Assembly (NCBI GenBank): GCA_002361775.1
Contig: DETV01000077.1
Coordinates: forward strand, 1 to 25,336
Length of the DNA stretch: 25,336 nucleotides
Direction: 5' to 3'
DNA from: Eubacterium sp. UBA3279
Lineage (GTDB): Bacteria > Bacillota > Clostridia > Lachnospirales > Lachnospiraceae
The stretch's first letter is position 1; every line of letters starts with the position of its first letter. Made by a program: the position numbers and the translations under genes. Below are positions 23,743 through 25,336 of this stretch, piece after piece. The notes beneath the pieces were generated by a model. It made no database searches. It saw only the letters and a program-made list of their open reading frames with translations, and was not told the origin of the DNA.

Positions 23743-23837
23743 TTTTACCCTCAACATCTTTTAAAAATGGGAATATACTATGTTGAACAACCGACAAGAA
23801 ATGAACTAAAACTCTTGAAATGAAAATAGAAATTCAA

Positions 23838-23884
23838 CTATTCTGGCTGGCATCACATCCTTTCTGACGGATCGGCGCCACCTC
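23838..23884 (-). ncRNA. Structured leader-like segment
   Basis: Just downstream of the promoter at 23896-23923, the minus strand reads GAGGTGGCGCCG, ATCC, an 8-nt loop GTCAGAAA, GGAT, then GTGATGCCAGCC. TGGC/GCCA and ATCC/GGAT form a two-tier hairpin with an internal loop. It may be a regulatory leader or small RNA; I cannot match it to a known riboswitch class. Confidence 0.3.
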
Positions 23885-23895
23885 TTCTACCAAAT

Positions 23896-23923
23896 ATTAT
23901 AAACGAATTTTTATTCTTTGCAA
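23896..23923 (-). promoter_or_regulatory. Sigma-A-like promoter in the repeat-bearing intergenic region
   Basis: Minus strand TTGCAA (23923-23918), 16-nt spacer, TATAAT (23901-23896). Transcription would start near 23889 and run through the stem-loop, both tiny ORFs and the 73-aa gene. The 600-bp stretch 23449-24051 holds this, the repeats and the opposing promoter at 23973-24002. Confidence 0.6.
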
Positions 23924-23972
23924 GAAAATTTCCGGGAAAAATATGAAAAAAAAATGAAAACTTAGGAACCTC

Positions 23973-24002
23973 TTTACATCTTCACAAATTTCAGTATATA
24001 AT
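23973..24002 (+). promoter_or_regulatory. Sigma-A promoter for the MecA-like gene
   Basis: TTTACA (23973-23978), 18-nt spacer, TATAAT (23997-24002), about 45 nt before the gene start. Confidence 0.8.
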
Positions 24003-24051
24003 ATACTAGATTTCTTATATTCAATTTTGTTATAAAAAGGATGTGATATCT

Positions 24052-24846
24052 GTGAAAATAGAAAAAATCAATGACAATCAGATTCGTTGTACTCTGACCC
24101 GGGATGATTTGGCCAACCGCCAGATCAAACTCAGCGAACTGGCTTACGGAACGGAAAAAGCGAAAAGTCTTTTCCGCGATATGATGATGCAGGCTCAAGA
24201 TGAATTTGGATTTGAAGCGGATAATATTCCTCTTATGATCGAAGCCATCCCTATCACTCCAGATAGTATCGTATTGATCATCACGAAAGTGGAAGATCCC
24301 GAAGAACTGGATACCCGTTTTTCCAAGTTTGCCATGAGCGATGAGGATGCATCCTCCCCCTCCGGAGAAGCTCCGGATGTTACTGGTGCAGATGATATTC
24401 TGGATCTCTTCCAGAAGCTGTGTGAGAGTAAACTGAAAAAATCTTCCATTTCAAAGAGAACTGAAAAATCAAAAGAAAAGCAGGGGCAGGATACAGAGGT
24501 TTTACCTGAAACAGAACCTGCATCTGAATCTTCCCATGAAGAAAAAGTACCTGATCTTACCCGTATTTTTACCTTCTCAAATCTGGATGTGGTTATTTCC
24601 GCCTCCAAAGGATTAAACGGGTGTTATGATGGAGAGAATACCTTGTATAAGGACAGTGACCAGCGATATTTGCTGATTCTTCATCAAAACAACAGTACAC
24701 CGGAAGACTTTAACAAAGTATGTAATATACTGTCAGAATATGGAAGCGGAAAAGCCTGCTCCCCGGCAGTAGAAGCTTCTCTTCTGGAACATGGAGAAGT
24801 TATCGTTTCCAAAAAAGCTCTTCAGCAGCTTCTTCAACTTGCTTGA
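24052..24846 (+). CDS. MecA-like adaptor protein
   Basis: 264 residues. MecA proteins hand substrates to the ClpC/ClpP protease. The N-terminal domain (about 1-85; MKIEKINDNQIRCTLTRDDL, then LSELAYGTEKAKSLFRDMM) binds substrate; a charged, low-complexity Ser/Glu/Lys linker (about 86-165) follows; and the C-terminal domain (about 168-264, IFTFSNLDVVISASKGL onward) would contact ClpC. It is longer than Bacillus MecA (about 218), mostly in the linker. Start choice: GTG at 24052, with GGATGTGA 5 nt upstream and the canonical MKIE start; a GTG 9 nt earlier has no room for a ribosome site. It is a single-gene unit with its own promoter and terminator. The specific substrate is unknown. Confidence 0.88.
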   Translation: MKIEKINDNQIRCTLTRDDLANRQIKLSELAYGTEKAKSLFRDMMMQAQDEFGFEADNIPLMIEAIPITPDSIVLIITKVEDPEELDTRFSKFAMSDEDASSPSGEAPDVTGADDILDLFQKLCESKLKKSSISKRTEKSKEKQGQDTEVLPETEPASESSHEEKVPDLTRIFTFSNLDVVISASKGLNGCYDGENTLYKDSDQRYLLILHQNNSTPEDFNKVCNILSEYGSGKACSPAVEASLLEHGEVIVSKKALQQLLQLA

Positions 24847-24855
24847 TTAAAAACA

Positions 24856-24897
24856 AAAAATGGCTGTTTTCCATAAAATGGAAATGCAGCCATTTTT
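24856..24897. terminator. Bidirectional terminator between convergent genes
   Basis: AAAAATGGCTG pairs with CAGCCATTTTT around an inner TTTCCAT/ATGGAAA stem. T-runs follow on both strands, so it serves the MecA-like gene (plus) and the DUF1858 gene (minus). Confidence 0.9.
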
Positions 24898-24906
24898 AAT
24901 AATCCA

Positions 24907-24946
24907 TAACTGTTCAGTCCTCTTACAGCAGACTGCTGAATAGTTA
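24907..24946. other. Second stem-loop downstream of the DUF1858 gene
   Basis: TAACTGTTCAG pairs with CTGAATAGTTA (11 bp, one G/T wobble). It lies between the shared terminator and the DUF1858 stop and has no clear T-run after it on the minus strand; it may protect the 3' end. Confidence 0.5.
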
Positions 24947-24976
24947 CAAAAATTCTATATTCTCATCTGCCGGAAA

Positions 24977-25177
24977 TTACTGTGCCAGATAATCATTGAT
25001 CTGATCTACCAGCATATCCGGATCCAGTCCATGAACAAATGCGGCTTCTTCCAGACTTTCTCCCTGTGCTGACGGGCATCCAATACAGTGCATACCTGCT
25101 CTCATAAGAATTGCAACAATATTCGGGTCAACTTTTATCAGTTCTGAAATAATCATATCTTTAGATACTTTTACCAT
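24977..25177 (-). CDS. DUF1858 domain protein with CxxC motif (66 aa)
   Basis: 66 residues, cytoplasmic. The DUF1858 domain (related to the N-terminal part of the iron-sulfur repair protein ScdA/RIC) is visible in full: MIISELIKVDPNIVAILM, then HCIGCPSAQGESLEEAA with C32 and C35, and GLDPDMLVDQIN. The Cys pair may bind metal or undergo redox change; the family's role is not settled. Start: ATG at 25177, with AGGAGG 8 nt upstream; an ATG 6 nt earlier is too close to that site. It is a monocistronic unit with a near-consensus promoter at 25247-25275 and a palindrome in its leader. Confidence 0.9.
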   Translation of the reverse strand: MVKVSKDMIISELIKVDPNIVAILMRAGMHCIGCPSAQGESLEEAAFVHGLDPDMLVDQINDYLAQ

Positions 25178-25215
25178 GATCATATCCTCCTTTTCCTGTA
25201 TTTACCTGCACTCTT

Positions 25216-25229
25216 CCGTTATTTAACGG
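25216..25229. promoter_or_regulatory. 14-bp palindrome in the DUF1858 leader
   Basis: CCGTTA-TT-TAACGG, perfect, located about 18-31 nt downstream of the -10 box of the promoter at 25247-25275. It could be an operator for a dimeric regulator or a small hairpin in the message. Confidence 0.45.
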
Positions 25230-25246
25230 TCATGCTTACTTTTCCC

Positions 25247-25275
25247 ATTATAATACCTTTCTATTCTGTTCGCAA
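25247..25275 (-). promoter_or_regulatory. Sigma-A promoter for the DUF1858 gene
   Basis: Minus strand TTGCGA (25275-25270), 17-nt spacer, TATAAT (25252-25247). Nothing else recognisable was found from 25276 to the window end. Confidence 0.8.
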
Positions 25276-25336
25276 CTAATTTGTTTCATGTTATTGTTCC
25301 GAATTTAGTACTTGTAATCTTCCGGTTATTATATTA

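Noticed and set aside
23670..23786. 38-codon plus-strand frame beginning MPMTRVWKRLKK
   Set aside because: No Shine-Dalgarno and no promoter in that direction; the opposite strand has better signals. Kept only as a caution that coding direction is uncertain here.
23546..23797. 83-codon minus-strand reading frame in the repeat region
   Set aside because: TTG start without a ribosome site; it overlaps the tiny ORFs in another frame and has no recognisable block.
23838..23884. Lysine riboswitch or other known class
   Set aside because: AGAGGTGGC and GATGCCAGCC recall parts of known leaders, but the full core pattern is not there and no matching gene follows.
1..25336. CRISPR array, tRNA, rRNA or intact insertion sequence
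   Set aside because: No spaced repeat series, no cloverleaf or rRNA-like stretch and no transposase gene were seen.

Overview
The window looks like chromosomal DNA of a low-GC, spore-forming Firmicute, most probably a Lachnospiraceae (Clostridia). The grounds are the gene families (archaeal-type ProRS under a T-box, CwlD, a GH18 envelope hydrolase, YesM/YesN regulators, a MecA-like adaptor), AT-rich spacers, strong AGGAGG ribosome sites and near-consensus sigma-A promoters. I identified families by reading translations and ran no database search. Almost everything is on the minus strand.

Region 1 (1-2394) is a mobile-element remnant or end. It holds a tyrosine integrase whose homology stops abruptly at the left edge, a small excisionase-like protein, a divergent HTH regulator with an operator-rich promoter region, and a junction zone next to the 3' end of guaA. 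guaA 3' ends are known insertion sites for integrative elements.

Region 2 (2395-7361) is core nucleotide and translation metabolism: guaA, the CCA-adding enzyme, and proS behind a complete T-box leader.

Region 3 (7380-13908) is a housekeeping and envelope run. In transcription order it is GH18 hydrolase, coiled-coil protein, cwlD, Sua5/YwlC, a LMW-phosphatase-like protein, rpiB, upp and dCMP deaminase. The order Sua5, phosphatase, rpiB, upp resembles the ywlC-ywlE-rpiB-upp neighbourhood of Bacillus, but here the phosphatase has lost its catalytic residues.

Region 4 (14018-23097) is a self-contained carbohydrate-type module: binding lipoprotein, two permeases, YesM-type kinase, YesN-type regulator, and two overlapping URO-D-superfamily genes, closed by a strong terminator. 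It has no ATPase, so it probably borrows a shared one. The kinase and regulator probably sense the ligand or its uptake and control the operon; the two URO-D-like proteins are the likely catalytic part, with unknown substrate.

Region 5 (23098-25336) carries a small conserved-looking protein, a puzzling repeat-bearing intergenic stretch with two tiny ORFs behind a promoter and stem-loop, a MecA-like adaptor gene on the plus strand, and a convergent DUF1858 gene. No rRNA, tRNA, CRISPR array or intact insertion sequence was seen.
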